64,000 nucleotides of DNA from Pleomorphomonas sp. T1.2MG-36. GTDB lineage: Bacteria; Pseudomonadota; Alphaproteobacteria; Rhizobiales; Pleomorphomonadaceae. Each line of letters opens with the position of its first letter. Positions within the stretch are counted from its first letter, which is position 1. The notes under the pieces were generated by a model. The model was not told the DNA's origin. It made no database searches and saw only the letters and a program-made list of their open reading frames with translations. Below, piece after piece: positions 27,089 through 36,259 of this stretch. Location of the stretch: NCBI RefSeq assembly GCF_950100655.1, contig NZ_CATNLY010000023.1:1-64000 (forward strand). The letters are read 5' to 3'. The position numbers and the translations under genes are program-made.

Positions 27089-28111
27089 ATGGCCGAACCG
27101 ATCACGATCAAAGACATCGCCAACATGTGCGGCGTCTCGATCGCAACGGTTTCCCGCGTGGTCAACAACAGCCCCAAGGGCGTGGGCGAGAAAACCTTTG
27201 AACGCATTCGCAAGGTGATCGAAGAGGTCGGCTATCGTCCGAACCGCCTTGCCCAGAGCATGATCACCAAGGTCACCCATACGATCGGCCTAGTCATTCC
27301 GGATGTCCGCAACCCCTTCTTCTCCGAGCTGGTGCGCGGTGTCGAGGACGTCTGCAACGAGAATGGGTACAGCTGTTTTCTTTGCAACACCGACGGAAAG
27401 CTCGACAAGGAAAACGAGTATATCGACATCCTGCGCGACCGGGTCGTCGACGGTTTGCTGTTCACGACGCAGAACGACAAGGAATTCAACCCGGCTTTCC
27501 TTGACTTCCATAAGAACAAGACCCCCCTTTGCTTCATCGAGCGTTACGTCGACGAGCTTCCAGAAACGCCCGGCGTCTTCTTCGACAACGAGGGCGGCGC
27601 GGCCCTGCTGACCCAGTTCGTTCTGGACAAGGGGCATCGGCACATCGCCTTCGTTTCCGGACCGCTCAGCACCATGAACGCGCGGATGCGCAAGTCCGGC
27701 TTCATGTCGACGATGCAGAGCAACGGCGTCGAGGTCGACACGAGCCTCGTCGTCGAGGGCAACTACCGGCTGGACAGCGGTTATGCGGCGGTAGACCAGC
27801 TTCTGGCCCCCGGCAAGCCGAAGTTCACCGCCCTCATCGCCGGCAACGACCTGATGGCGCTCGGCGCCTATCAGGCCCTTGTCGAGCGCGGCTACGAGGT
27901 GCCGAACGACATCTCCATCGCCGGGTTCGACAACATCACCTATCCGGCGGTTTTCCGCCCCCTGATCACCACCATCGAGATCCCCGGCTACAAGCTCGGG
28001 TCTTGCGGAACACAGATGCTGATCGCCCAGATGAAGGGACAGCCTCTCGCAGTCACGCGGCAGGTTTTTGCCGCTGCCCTGCGAGATAAGGGAAGCATCA
28101 TCCAAATATAA
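27089..28111 (+). CDS. LacI-family regulator of the corrinoid/sugar operon
   Basis: A 340-residue regulator with HTH at residues 5-51 (ITIKDIANMCGVSIATVSRVVNN) and a Peripla_BP effector domain with LVIPDVRNPFFSEL, CFIERYVDELP and AGNDLMALGAYQALVERG. Start ATG at 27089 has a GGGGGAG box 8 bp upstream; the ATG at 27071 is also in frame. It is followed after 22 bp by the permease gene, so the regulator heads the operon it most likely controls. Two operator-like palindromes lie upstream, which suggests autoregulation of the whole operon. Confidence 0.9.
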   Translation: MAEPITIKDIANMCGVSIATVSRVVNNSPKGVGEKTFERIRKVIEEVGYRPNRLAQSMITKVTHTIGLVIPDVRNPFFSELVRGVEDVCNENGYSCFLCNTDGKLDKENEYIDILRDRVVDGLLFTTQNDKEFNPAFLDFHKNKTPLCFIERYVDELPETPGVFFDNEGGAALLTQFVLDKGHRHIAFVSGPLSTMNARMRKSGFMSTMQSNGVEVDTSLVVEGNYRLDSGYAAVDQLLAPGKPKFTALIAGNDLMALGAYQALVERGYEVPNDISIAGFDNITYPAVFRPLITTIEIPGYKLGSCGTQMLIAQMKGQPLAVTRQVFAAALRDKGSIIQI

Positions 28112-28133
28112 TACTCTACTGGGAGGTCACACC

Positions 28134-29132
28134 GTGAGTGTCGAAGCCGAAGTCCACGTCTCTCGCCTGAAAGGCGCGTTCACCTCCAAGAAGGAAGTGG
28201 GCATATTTATCGCCTTTGTCGCGATATTCTTGTTCTTCTCCGTGATGTCGCCGTATTTTTTTAATCTTGAAAACCTGATCAACATTTTGCGGCAGATTTC
28301 CCTTCTTGGCATCATAGCCATGGGAATGTGCCTCGTGATCGTCTGCGGCGAGATCGACCTGTCCGTCGGCTCCATCTACGGCGCCTCGGCCATCCTGACC
28401 GCCGTCATGATGATGAACGGCTTTCCCATCTGGCTCGCGTTCGTATTGGGCATCGCGGCCGGTACGCTGTTCGGCCTGATCAACGGCATCCTGATCACCT
28501 ACACCAAGATTCCCGCCCTGATCGTCACGCTTGGCATGATGAACGTCGTGCGCGGCATTTCGCTGATCATCAGCAGCGGCCGCGTCGTCAACATCTCGCC
28601 GCGGACGGTCGATGATCCGACGCTGCCCATGTTCCTGTTCCTCGGCCAGGGCAAGATCGCCGGCATCCCGGTGATGTGTCTGTTCTTCATCGCCACGGCG
28701 ATCGGCGCCTATTTCCTCTACAGCAAAACCCTGCTCGGCTTCCGCATGAAGGCGGTTGGCGGCAGCGCCAAGGCGGCCCGCGCCAGCGGCATCAACTCCA
28801 ACGTCGTCAAGACGGCAGCCTTTGCCATCGTCGGCTTCCTGTCAGCACTGGCCGGTCTGCTCAACATCGCCTTCCTGGGCAGCGTTCAGGGCACCACCGG
28901 ACAAGGCATGGAGCTCAACGCCATCGCCGCCGTGATCATCGGAGGAACCTCACTGGCCGGCGGTCAGGGAACGATCATCGGCACGGTCATCGGCGTCCTG
29001 ATCATGGGCGTGCTCAACAACGGCATCATCCTGCTCGGCATTTCCCCCTTCTGGCAAATGACCATCGTCGGCGCCGTGATCATCCTTGCCGTGGCCATGG
29101 ACATCTGGACACGAAAGAGCGGCCGGTCATGA
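28134..29132 (+). CDS. Sugar ABC transporter permease (RbsC-like)
   Basis: A 332-residue membrane protein with about nine to ten hydrophobic segments, CGEIDLSVGSIYGAS and GGQGTIIGTVIG motifs of the RbsC family. The start is GTG at 28134 with a perfect GGGAGG 7 bp upstream. The gene overlaps the ATPase start by 4 bp. Unlike the 8.5-16.6 kb cassette, here the permease precedes the ATPase and binding protein, so the two transporters are not simple copies. Confidence 0.92.
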   Translation: MSVEAEVHVSRLKGAFTSKKEVGIFIAFVAIFLFFSVMSPYFFNLENLINILRQISLLGIIAMGMCLVIVCGEIDLSVGSIYGASAILTAVMMMNGFPIWLAFVLGIAAGTLFGLINGILITYTKIPALIVTLGMMNVVRGISLIISSGRVVNISPRTVDDPTLPMFLFLGQGKIAGIPVMCLFFIATAIGAYFLYSKTLLGFRMKAVGGSAKAARASGINSNVVKTAAFAIVGFLSALAGLLNIAFLGSVQGTTGQGMELNAIAAVIIGGTSLAGGQGTIIGTVIGVLIMGVLNNGIILLGISPFWQMTIVGAVIILAVAMDIWTRKSGRS

Positions 29133-30625
29133 GCAACATCATCGACTTCCGCAACATCACCAAGATTTTCGGCGCAGTCACCGCTCTCGACAATGTCAGC
29201 TTCTCCATTGAGGAGGGCTCGATCCACGCCATCGTGGGCGAAAACGGCGCCGGCAAATCGACGCTGATGCACATTCTCGGTGGCGAATACACGCCCGACG
29301 GCGGCGAAGTCGTCTATCGCGGCCAGCCGGTGCGGCTCGACAGCCCGCATGCCGCTCATGAACTCGGCGTAGCCGTCGTCTACCAGGAGTTCCGCCTCTG
29401 CCCCAATCTCACCGTGACCGAGAACCTCTTCCTCGGCCGGGAGAAGGAACTCGGCAACGGCAAGGTCGACTGGTCGAAGATGCAGACGCGAACCGCCGAG
29501 ATCCTCGTCGGCCTTGGCAGCTCGATCTCGCCGACGGCCCTGGTGGACGATCTCAGCATCGCCGACCAGCAGATCGTCGAGATCGCCCGGGCGCTCGCTC
29601 TCGACGCCGAGGTGATCATCATGGACGAGCCGACCTCGGCGCTGACCCTCAAGGAGGCCGAGGAGCTGTTCGTCAACCTGAAGGCGCTTCGCGCTCGTGG
29701 GGTGACCATCCTCTACATCTCGCATCGGCTCGAGGAAATCTTCCCGCTTTGCGACCGCATCTCGGTGCTGCGCGACGGCAAGTTCGTCGGCGGGTTCGAG
29801 ATCGCCGACATCGATCAGGCCGGCGTTGTCCGCCTGATCGCCGGCGGCGACCTCGCCGACCTCCATGCCTCCGAGGTCCGCGACCACACCAGTCGCCAGA
29901 GGGTGCTGGAGGTCAATGGACTCAGCCGGCCCGGATGCTTCTCGGACGTTTCCTTCTCGGTGCATGAAGGCGAGATCGTCGGCATCTACGGTCTGCAGGG
30001 ATCGGGACGAACCGAGGTGCTCGAAACCATCTTCGGGCTGGCGCCCGAGTGGACGGGATCGATTTCCGCCTTCGGCAAGCCGATGCACAACCGCAGCCCG
30101 AGCGACGCCATCCGCAACGGCATCGCCATGATCCCGGAGAACCGCCGCGACGCCGGCATTTTCCCCGACATGAGCATCATGGACAACGTCAACACCGCCA
30201 ATGCGGACGACATGAGCGGCTTTGCCGGCGTTCTCCGGCACCACTTCATGGCGGACACCACGGAAGACTTCATTCGGAAGCTGAAGATCAAGACCAGCTC
30301 TCGTTTCAAGAAGATCAGCCAGCTGTCCGGCGGCAACCAGCAGAAGGTCATCATCGCACGCTGGCTCGCGTCTCATCCGCGGATCGTCCTCGTCGACGAA
30401 CTCACTCGCGGCATCGACGTCAGCGCCAAGTTCGAAATTTACAAGATTCTGAAATCTCTGCGCGAATCCGGCCTTTCCATCCTGATGGTCTCGTCGGAAC
30501 TCGCCGAGATCCTCGCCGAAAGCGACCGCATCCTGGTGATGAAGAACGGTGCCATGGTCGCCGACCTTCGCGGCGAGCAGAGAACCAAGGAACAAGTCAT
30601 CCGCTACGCCCTGTCGGGCCAGTAA
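29129..30625 (+). CDS. Sugar ABC transporter ATPase (RbsA-like)
   Basis: A 498-residue tandem ATPase: domain one Walker A GENGAGKST at 38-46, Walker B VIIMDEPTSALT; domain two degenerate P-loop GLQGSGRTE, signature LSGGNQQKV and Walker B IVLVDELTRGID. The Walker B here reads DEL instead of DEP, a mild deviation. Start overlaps the permease stop (ATGA). Powers uptake with the 30708 binding protein. Confidence 0.92.
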   Translation: MSNIIDFRNITKIFGAVTALDNVSFSIEEGSIHAIVGENGAGKSTLMHILGGEYTPDGGEVVYRGQPVRLDSPHAAHELGVAVVYQEFRLCPNLTVTENLFLGREKELGNGKVDWSKMQTRTAEILVGLGSSISPTALVDDLSIADQQIVEIARALALDAEVIIMDEPTSALTLKEAEELFVNLKALRARGVTILYISHRLEEIFPLCDRISVLRDGKFVGGFEIADIDQAGVVRLIAGGDLADLHASEVRDHTSRQRVLEVNGLSRPGCFSDVSFSVHEGEIVGIYGLQGSGRTEVLETIFGLAPEWTGSISAFGKPMHNRSPSDAIRNGIAMIPENRRDAGIFPDMSIMDNVNTANADDMSGFAGVLRHHFMADTTEDFIRKLKIKTSSRFKKISQLSGGNQQKVIIARWLASHPRIVLVDELTRGIDVSAKFEIYKILKSLRESGLSILMVSSELAEILAESDRILVMKNGAMVADLRGEQRTKEQVIRYALSGQ

Positions 30626-30707
30626 ACGTAAGGAGACAGTCCAGACAAAGACACGATCTCAACTGGTGCACAAAATACGTTCTGATTTCTTATGGGAGGT
30701 TACACGA

Positions 30708-31670
30708 ATGAGGAGTAAGTCTTTCCGCGTCGGCATTGGCTCGGTGCTTTTTGCCGCTGCCATGGGTTCCGCCGCTTTCGCCGGCCCGGACCCCAAGGAC
30801 ATCGACATTACCGTTGTCTATCATGACACCGGTATCGAGTTCGCCCAGGTCATCAAGGCAGGCGCCCTCGCCGCCGGCAAGGAACTCGGCATCAACGTCG
30901 AGTTCGTCGGCCCGATCGGCATCAAGGTCGATGAGGAAGTGGCCTTCATCGAGAATGCCATCACCAAGAAGGTCGAAGGCCTGGCGATTTCCAACGTCAA
31001 CGGCGAAGCCCTGAACCCGGTGATCGACAAGGCCATGGCCGCCAACATCCCGGTCGTGACCTTCAACAGCGAGGCACCCGGCTCGAAGCGCCTCGCCTTC
31101 TTCGGTCAGGACCTGGTTTCCTCGGGCAAGGCTGCCGCCGAGTCCCTGGTCAAGACCATGGGAACCGATGGGTCGGTGCTGATCATCACCGGCGAGGCTG
31201 CCGCCTCCTGGTCGCAGGACCGTGAGAACGGCGCTCGCACCGAGCTCGCCAAGTATCCTGGCATCAGCGTCGTCAACACGATCAGCACGGGCTGGGAAGA
31301 ACAGGCCCAGTACGCCGCCATCGAGAATGCCATCCGGGCCAATCCCGACCTCAAGGGCATCATCTCGCTCGATGCCGCCACGACCCCGGCCACCGGCCGC
31401 GCGCTACAGCGTGTCGAGCGCGCCACCAAGATCCACCACGTCGGCTTCGACCTCATTCCCGAGACGCTCGACAACGTCAAGGCGGGCGTGACCGACGCGG
31501 CCCTCAGCCAGAACCCCTACATGCAGGGCTACCTGCCGGTGAAGGCTCTGTTCGACCTCATCACGACCGGTAAGGCGATCGAGAGCGTCGATACCGGCAT
31601 CCTGCAGGTCGACCAGTCCAACATCGACGAATATCTCGAGAAACTGAAGAAGGGCGAACCGATCGGCTGA
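30708..31670 (+). CDS. Sugar ABC transporter substrate-binding protein
   Basis: A 320-residue periplasmic protein. Signal peptide residues 1-26 (cleavage near AFA-GP), then a Peripla_BP_4 domain starting DIDITVVYHDTGIEFAQVIK, with FNSEAPGSKRLAFFGQD and HHVGFDLIPETLDNV near the ligand cleft. GGGAGG 7 bp before the ATG marks the start. A hairpin follows the gene, as is usual for binding proteins made in excess. Neighbouring methyltransferase genes suggest its ligand may carry a methyl group; this is inference only. Confidence 0.9.
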   Translation: MRSKSFRVGIGSVLFAAAMGSAAFAGPDPKDIDITVVYHDTGIEFAQVIKAGALAAGKELGINVEFVGPIGIKVDEEVAFIENAITKKVEGLAISNVNGEALNPVIDKAMAANIPVVTFNSEAPGSKRLAFFGQDLVSSGKAAAESLVKTMGTDGSVLIITGEAAASWSQDRENGARTELAKYPGISVVNTISTGWEEQAQYAAIENAIRANPDLKGIISLDAATTPATGRALQRVERATKIHHVGFDLIPETLDNVKAGVTDAALSQNPYMQGYLPVKALFDLITTGKAIESVDTGILQVDQSNIDEYLEKLKKGEPIG

Positions 31671-31684
31671 TCGAAATCGCCTCG

Positions 31685-31716
31685 GAGCCGTCCGTCAAGC
31701 CAGAGCCGGACGGCTC
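31685..31716 (+). other. Intercistronic hairpin after binding-protein gene
   Basis: GAGCCGTCCG/CGGACGGCTC, perfect 10-bp stem with a 12-base loop, followed by a C/T-rich tract. Likely partial terminator or mRNA stabiliser between the transporter and catabolic halves of the operon. Confidence 0.6.
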
Positions 31717-31818
31717 CCCCTTCCTCAACGAAGACATCCCTTTCTCAGGTCCCATTTGCCCCCAAGTCCGGGCTATCCGCTCCGGGGGAACGACCATCCA
31801 TTTTTCAGGATCAAGGAC

Positions 31819-32763
31819 ATGGACGGCGGAAAAGCTCGTATTACCGTCATCGGCAGCTACGCGGTCGGCATGACGATCTCGTGTGCCCGCTTCCCCACCG
31901 AAGGCGAAACGGTGCCGGGCAGAAACTTCAACATGCTGCACGGCGGCAAAGGATCGAACCAGGCCATCGCCGTTGCGCGCCTCGGGGGCGCGGCTGTCTT
32001 CGGCACGGCCGTCGGCACCGACACCTTCGGCGATCAGGCCATCGCCATGCTCAAGGACGAGGGCATCGGCATCGACTTCGTGACCCGCAAGCCCGGTCAC
32101 TCGACCGGTGTCGGCCTCGTCATGGTGTCCGACAAGGGCAGCAACGAGATCGTCATCGACCTCGGGGCCAACGATGCCCTGTCGGTGACCGATATCGACG
32201 CCATGAAGGACACCATCGCCGCGAGCGATCTCCTTCTGGTGCAGCTCGAGTGTAATCTGGACGCCGTGATCCGCGCGGTCGATCTCGCCGCGCAAAGCAA
32301 CGTGCCGGTCATTCTGAACCCGGCGCCGTTCCGCAAGCTTCCGGACGCCACCCTTTCCAAGGCCACCTACCTCACGCCCAACGAGACCGAGGCCGCCGCG
32401 CTGCTGGACCTGCCGCAGGACAGCGTGGTCGAGGGTTCCGTTCTGGCCACGCGCCTGTTCGAGCGCTTCGGCACGACCGTCGTCGTCACTCTCGGTGAGA
32501 AGGGCGCTCACGTCCGCTCGGCCGACCTCGACCGCGCCGTCTCGACCTATCCGGCCAAGTGCATCGACTCCACCGGCTCGGGCGACACCTTCAGCGGCGC
32601 CCTCGCCGTGGCGCTCGGCGAAGGCAAGGACCTCATCGCCGCCGTTTCCTTCGCCAACATGGCCGCCAGCATGTCCGTCGAGGTCGAAGGCGTTGTCGAA
32701 GGCATCCCACATCGCGCCGACGTCGACGCCCGGCTCGCGAAGGCTTCCAGGAGCAGCAAATGA
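31819..32763 (+). CDS. Ribokinase-like PfkB-family sugar kinase
   Basis: A 314-residue kinase with HGGKGSNQAIAVARLGG (signature 1), ILNPAPFRKLP, TPNETEAAALL and signature 2 as IDSTGSGDTFSGA with catalytic Asp. GSGD instead of GAGD is a tolerated change. The start ATG at 31819 gives the ribokinase-like VIGSYAVGM N-terminus shared with the kinase at 14950-15864. It overlaps the RbsD/FucU gene by 4 bp. Confidence 0.9.
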   Translation: MDGGKARITVIGSYAVGMTISCARFPTEGETVPGRNFNMLHGGKGSNQAIAVARLGGAAVFGTAVGTDTFGDQAIAMLKDEGIGIDFVTRKPGHSTGVGLVMVSDKGSNEIVIDLGANDALSVTDIDAMKDTIAASDLLLVQLECNLDAVIRAVDLAAQSNVPVILNPAPFRKLPDATLSKATYLTPNETEAAALLDLPQDSVVEGSVLATRLFERFGTTVVVTLGEKGAHVRSADLDRAVSTYPAKCIDSTGSGDTFSGALAVALGEGKDLIAAVSFANMAASMSVEVEGVVEGIPHRADVDARLAKASRSSK

Positions 32764-33233
32764 AGAAGAGCAGAATCCTCAACAGCTATCTGAATGCGGC
32801 GATCGCCGACCTTGGGCACGGCGACCTGATCGTCATCTCCGATGCCGGATTTCCCATCGGCGACAATGCAAAGCGCGTCGATCTGGCGCTTGAGCAGGAC
32901 GTGCCGGGCATCGTCGACATCCTCGACCTCATCATGAGCGACTTCATCTATGAAGCCTGCTACGTCGCCGAGGAGCAGAAGACCTTCAACCCGCAGCTTT
33001 TCGCCAAGGTCAGCGCCCTGTCGACCCGTTGCCCGGTGACCACCGTTCCCCACGAGAAGCTGATCGGGGAGATGCGCAGCAAGCTGAAGTACGTGATCCG
33101 CACCGGCGCGTTCGAGCCGTGGGGCAACGTCATCCTTCAGTCGGGCATCGACGCTCCCGTCTGGTTCGAGAAGCCCGGCGCGATCGCACCCAGCTACTAC
33201 GAAGACCGCGTGAACTACAGGGAAGAAAAATAA
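32760..33233 (+). CDS. RbsD/FucU-family sugar mutarotase
   Basis: A 157-residue protein. MKKSRILNSYLNAAIADLGHG and DLIVISDAGFPIGDNAKRVDLAL closely follow RbsD; the catalytic His of LGHGD is present, as are VPHEKL and VIRTGAFEPWGNVIL. Translationally coupled to the kinase (ATGA) and to the methyltransferase (TAATG). Its coupling to the methyltransferase gene is the strongest physical link between sugar metabolism and the corrinoid system. Confidence 0.9.
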   Translation: MKKSRILNSYLNAAIADLGHGDLIVISDAGFPIGDNAKRVDLALEQDVPGIVDILDLIMSDFIYEACYVAEEQKTFNPQLFAKVSALSTRCPVTTVPHEKLIGEMRSKLKYVIRTGAFEPWGNVILQSGIDAPVWFEKPGAIAPSYYEDRVNYREEK

Positions 33234-34390
33234 TGTCTTCGAGACAGCGCGTTGAAACCGCCCTCGCCCACCGTCAGCCGGATCGCACACCCGTCGACTT
33301 CCTGGCCGTGCCGGAAATCTGGCACCAGTTGGTCGCTCATTTCGGCATCGAGCCGGCCAAGCCCGGCGACGATCAGTTCTTCGACCCGGTCTGGGAAGCG
33401 GTGCTCGACAAGCTCGACGTCGATTGCCGAGTCATCTCCTTCGATCAGTTCTGCGCACCGCCGGCCAGCGCGTTCGCCCCAAAGGGGCGGCCCGAGGTCT
33501 GGAATGTCCAGAGCCGGTCGACGCCGGCCCGCATGTGGCGCTGGAAGACCGACGGCTTTGCCACCGACGTCTTCGGGCGAGGGTTCCGCGAAGTCGCCAA
33601 TGCATCCGGCGTCTATGAGGAGAACATCGCCACGCTCGCCGGGGCCAGCACGCTCGCCGAGGTTCAGGCCCACACGTGGCCCGACCCCGACTGGTGGGAC
33701 TTCAGCTCGGCCAAGTCGGTCGTCGAGGCGCTGAATCGCAACGGCGCCAAGCACATCCGCTTCCGCATGGGCACGGTCTTCGAACTGGCCTGGCAGATGC
33801 GGGGCATGGAGAAGTTCCTGATGGAACTCGCCGGCGAGCCGGAGATCCCCGTCTACATGATGGAGCGCATCACCGACATCACCATCGAGGTCACGAAGCG
33901 GGCTCTCGACGCCGTCGGCGACGCCGTCGACATGGTCTACTTCTACGACGACCTCGCGGCCAACGTCAGCTTGCTGATGTCGAAGAAGATGTGGCGCACC
34001 CATATCCGGCCGTTACATGCCAGGCTGGCCGAAGTGGCCAAGAGCTACGGCAAGAAGGTGATGTACCACACCGATGGCGCCGTCAGGCCGCTGATCCCCG
34101 ACCTGATCGAAATGGGTGTCGACGTGCTCAATCCGATCCAGCCGGGTGTCACCGGCATGGAACCGGATGGCCTGAAGCGAGACTTCGGCGACCGGCTGGC
34201 CTTCCATGGCGGCGTCGACATCGTCGGTCTCCTGCCCAAGGGAAGCCCCGACGACATCCGCACCGCCGTCAAGAACCTCACCCGCGTGCTGGGAACCGAC
34301 GGTGGTTACGTGTTGGCAAGCTCGCATCACATCCAGTCCGACACCCCGCTCGCCAACGTTCTGGCGCTCTACGAGATCGCCCTGCGTTGA
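33233..34390 (+). CDS. UroD-fold protein, candidate substrate:corrinoid methyltransferase
   Basis: A 385-residue member of the uroporphyrinogen decarboxylase superfamily, beginning SSRQRVETALAHRQPDRTPVDF (the standard opening of methyltransferase-type members). C-terminal motifs are YHTDGAVRPLIPDLIEMGVD, LNPIQPG, FHGGVDI and ASSHHIQSD. It has no Cys at the HxC zinc position of MtaA (reads HTDG), unlike the 34450 protein. It starts inside the stop of the mutarotase gene. Because the corrinoid protein, activator and DUF1638 gene are all nearby, I infer it transfers a methyl group from a sugar-linked substrate to the corrinoid; true UroD activity in heme synthesis is unlikely. Confidence 0.8.
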   Translation: MSSRQRVETALAHRQPDRTPVDFLAVPEIWHQLVAHFGIEPAKPGDDQFFDPVWEAVLDKLDVDCRVISFDQFCAPPASAFAPKGRPEVWNVQSRSTPARMWRWKTDGFATDVFGRGFREVANASGVYEENIATLAGASTLAEVQAHTWPDPDWWDFSSAKSVVEALNRNGAKHIRFRMGTVFELAWQMRGMEKFLMELAGEPEIPVYMMERITDITIEVTKRALDAVGDAVDMVYFYDDLAANVSLLMSKKMWRTHIRPLHARLAEVAKSYGKKVMYHTDGAVRPLIPDLIEMGVDVLNPIQPGVTGMEPDGLKRDFGDRLAFHGGVDIVGLLPKGSPDDIRTAVKNLTRVLGTDGGYVLASSHHIQSDTPLANVLALYEIALR

Positions 34391-34449
34391 GCCGCGGTCG
34401 GTCCGGGGGACGGGCCCGGACCAGCCGCCGCTACGGAAAGACCGCCATT

Positions 34450-35508
34450 ATGAATCGCAGCTTCTACATAGACTTGGCAAACCGCGGCCTGAAAATGCCG
34501 ATGGGAACCGATATCGTCCTCAACGAGCATCCCGATCCCGAAGCCATCCGCGTCGATGGCCAAAAGCTCGGCGAGGTGATGATCGAAGCGGCCAGGCGCT
34601 ATCGCACGCCGCTAGCCTTGCCGCAGATGAATCTCACCCTCGAGAAGGAAGCCCTGCTTGCCCTGATGGGCCTCGACGGCGGCACGGGCGAGTTCCACTT
34701 CTCGGCCCCCCCGTCCGCCGAAGTGCTTGCCCGCTTCGAGGCAGGCCTGAAAGGACGGCTCACGCCGGGCTGCGAAGCCAACATCGAGGCAATCGCCCAC
34801 GTCGCCCGCTCGTCCGACCTCGTGCCGCTCGGAATGTGCATCGGCCCGTTCTCGCTGATGACCAAGCTCCTGGCCGACCCGATCATGCCGGTCACGCTGG
34901 CCGGCATGGGCAACAGCGCCGCCGACAACGAGGAAGTCGCCTTGATGGAGGCGGCGCTCGACGTGTCGACCCGCCTCGTTCTCGAAATCATCGAGCGCCA
35001 GATCAAGGCGGGCGCCAAGATGATCGTCATCGCCGAGCCGGCGGCTAACAAGGTGTTCTTCTCGCCCAAGCTGATCCGGCGCGGTTCGGACATCTTCGAG
35101 CGCTTCGCGCTGGCCCCCAATCGCAAGATCGCCCAGCTGCTGAAGGACAACGGCGTCGAGCTGTTCTTCCACTGCTGTGGCGAGTTGATCGACGAAATGG
35201 TGACGGCGTTCGCCTCGCTCGATCCGGCGATCCTGAGCCTCGGCAGCTCGCGCGTCCTGTGGCAGGACGCCGCCCTGGTGCCCAAGACCACCATTCTCTA
35301 CGGCAACCTTCCCAGCAAGAAGTTCTACTCGCCGACGCTGTTCACACGCAGCCAGGTCTCCGACAGCTCGCGCGAACTGATCGCCCGCATGCGTGAGATC
35401 GGCCACCCGTTCATCCTGGGTACCGAGTGCGATGTGCTTCACGTGCCGGGTTGCGAGTGCACCATCAAGGGCAAGCTCGACGCCATCATGGAGGCGGTCG
35501 CCGTTTAG
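34450..35508 (+). CDS. MtaA/MtbA-like UroD-fold methyltransferase
   Basis: A 352-residue UroD-superfamily protein with a zinc-thiol-type site: H241-x-C243 in FFHCCGEL and C327 in LGTECDV, matching the HxC...C ligands of corrinoid:thiol methyltransferases. Additional Cys335 and Cys337 follow. The family moves the methyl group from a methyl-corrinoid protein to a thiol or other acceptor. Coenzyme M is not expected in this kind of bacterium, so the acceptor (tetrahydrofolate, homocysteine or another thiol) is unknown. It lies 59 bp after the first UroD-fold gene and 33 bp before the corrinoid protein gene. Confidence 0.82.
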   Translation: MNRSFYIDLANRGLKMPMGTDIVLNEHPDPEAIRVDGQKLGEVMIEAARRYRTPLALPQMNLTLEKEALLALMGLDGGTGEFHFSAPPSAEVLARFEAGLKGRLTPGCEANIEAIAHVARSSDLVPLGMCIGPFSLMTKLLADPIMPVTLAGMGNSAADNEEVALMEAALDVSTRLVLEIIERQIKAGAKMIVIAEPAANKVFFSPKLIRRGSDIFERFALAPNRKIAQLLKDNGVELFFHCCGELIDEMVTAFASLDPAILSLGSSRVLWQDAALVPKTTILYGNLPSKKFYSPTLFTRSQVSDSSRELIARMREIGHPFILGTECDVLHVPGCECTIKGKLDAIMEAVAV

Positions 35509-35541
35509 CGCGCCCCCGATCCCGAAGAAAGAGAACTGTCC

Positions 35542-36189
35542 ATGCAAGATTGGTCCAAACTCTACGATGCCATCGTCGATGGAGACGACAAGACCTCCGC
35601 CAAGCTGACCAAGGAAGCGATCGAAGCCGGCGAAGACCCGTCGGCCCTGATCTCCGAAACCATGGTGCCTGCCATGGCCGAGGTGGGCCGGCTGTTCGAG
35701 ATCGAGGAGTACTTCGTCCCCGAACTCCTGCTGGCCGGGCGCGCGATGAAGGCCGGACTCGAGCTATTGCGGCCGATCCTCGCCGCCTCGGGCGTCGAGC
35801 CGACAGGCCGGATCGTCATCGGCACCGTCAAGGGAGACCTCCACGACATCGGCAAGAATCTCGTGGTGTCGATGATGGAAGGTGCGGGCTTCGAGGTCAT
35901 CGACCTCGGCATCGACGTGCCGCCGGAGACCTTCATCGCGGCGGTCCGCGACAAGAAGCCGCAGATCGTCGGCATGTCGGCCTTGCTCACCGTCACCATG
36001 CCGGCCATCAAGACCACCATCGAGGCGATGGTTGCCGCCGGCGTGCGCGATGGCGTCAAGATCATGATTGGCGGCGCCCCCGTGACGGAGGAGTATGCCC
36101 GAGAGGTCGGCGCGGATGCCTTTGGCGAGAACGCATCCGTGGCGGCAACCATAGCCAAGCGTCTTTGCGCCGAGGCCAAGGCGGCCTGA
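35542..36189 (+). CDS. Corrinoid (B12-binding) methyl-carrier protein, MtaC/MtbC type
   Basis: A 215-residue protein. The helical cap domain lies at about 5-85. The Rossmann-like B12 domain holds the base-off/His-on motif G-D-L-H-D-I-G at 98-104, where His101 is the cobalt ligand, then S-x-L at 146-148 and the GG of IGGAPV at 177-178. Length and order are those of methanol/methylamine corrinoid proteins and of MetH-type modules. It shuttles the methyl group between the two UroD-fold enzymes. It is the last gene before a strong hairpin. Confidence 0.92.
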   Translation: MQDWSKLYDAIVDGDDKTSAKLTKEAIEAGEDPSALISETMVPAMAEVGRLFEIEEYFVPELLLAGRAMKAGLELLRPILAASGVEPTGRIVIGTVKGDLHDIGKNLVVSMMEGAGFEVIDLGIDVPPETFIAAVRDKKPQIVGMSALLTVTMPAIKTTIEAMVAAGVRDGVKIMIGGAPVTEEYAREVGADAFGENASVAATIAKRLCAEAKAA

Positions 36190-36197
36190 CGTGCGCA

Positions 36198-36233
36198 GCC
36201 GGAGGCGCGCGTCCCCCCCAGCGCGCCTCCGGC
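36198..36233 (+). terminator. Terminator-like hairpin after the corrinoid protein gene
   Basis: GCCGGAGGCGCGC/GCGCGCCTCCGGC, a perfect 13-bp stem with a 10-base C-rich loop, followed by a weak T-tract (AGTTTC). Separates the methyltransferase genes from the AraC regulator. Confidence 0.65.
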
Positions 36234-36259
36234 CAGTTTCGCCGCAGTGAGGAGAATGG

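Noticed and set aside
26693..27280. 195-codon minus-strand frame across the LacI leader
   Set aside because: Overlaps the coding start of the LacI gene and both operators; composition is not protein-like.
33233..34390. Heme-pathway uroporphyrinogen decarboxylase (hemE)
   Set aside because: The protein has the methyltransferase-type UroD opening and lies among corrinoid genes and a sugar operon; no heme genes are nearby.
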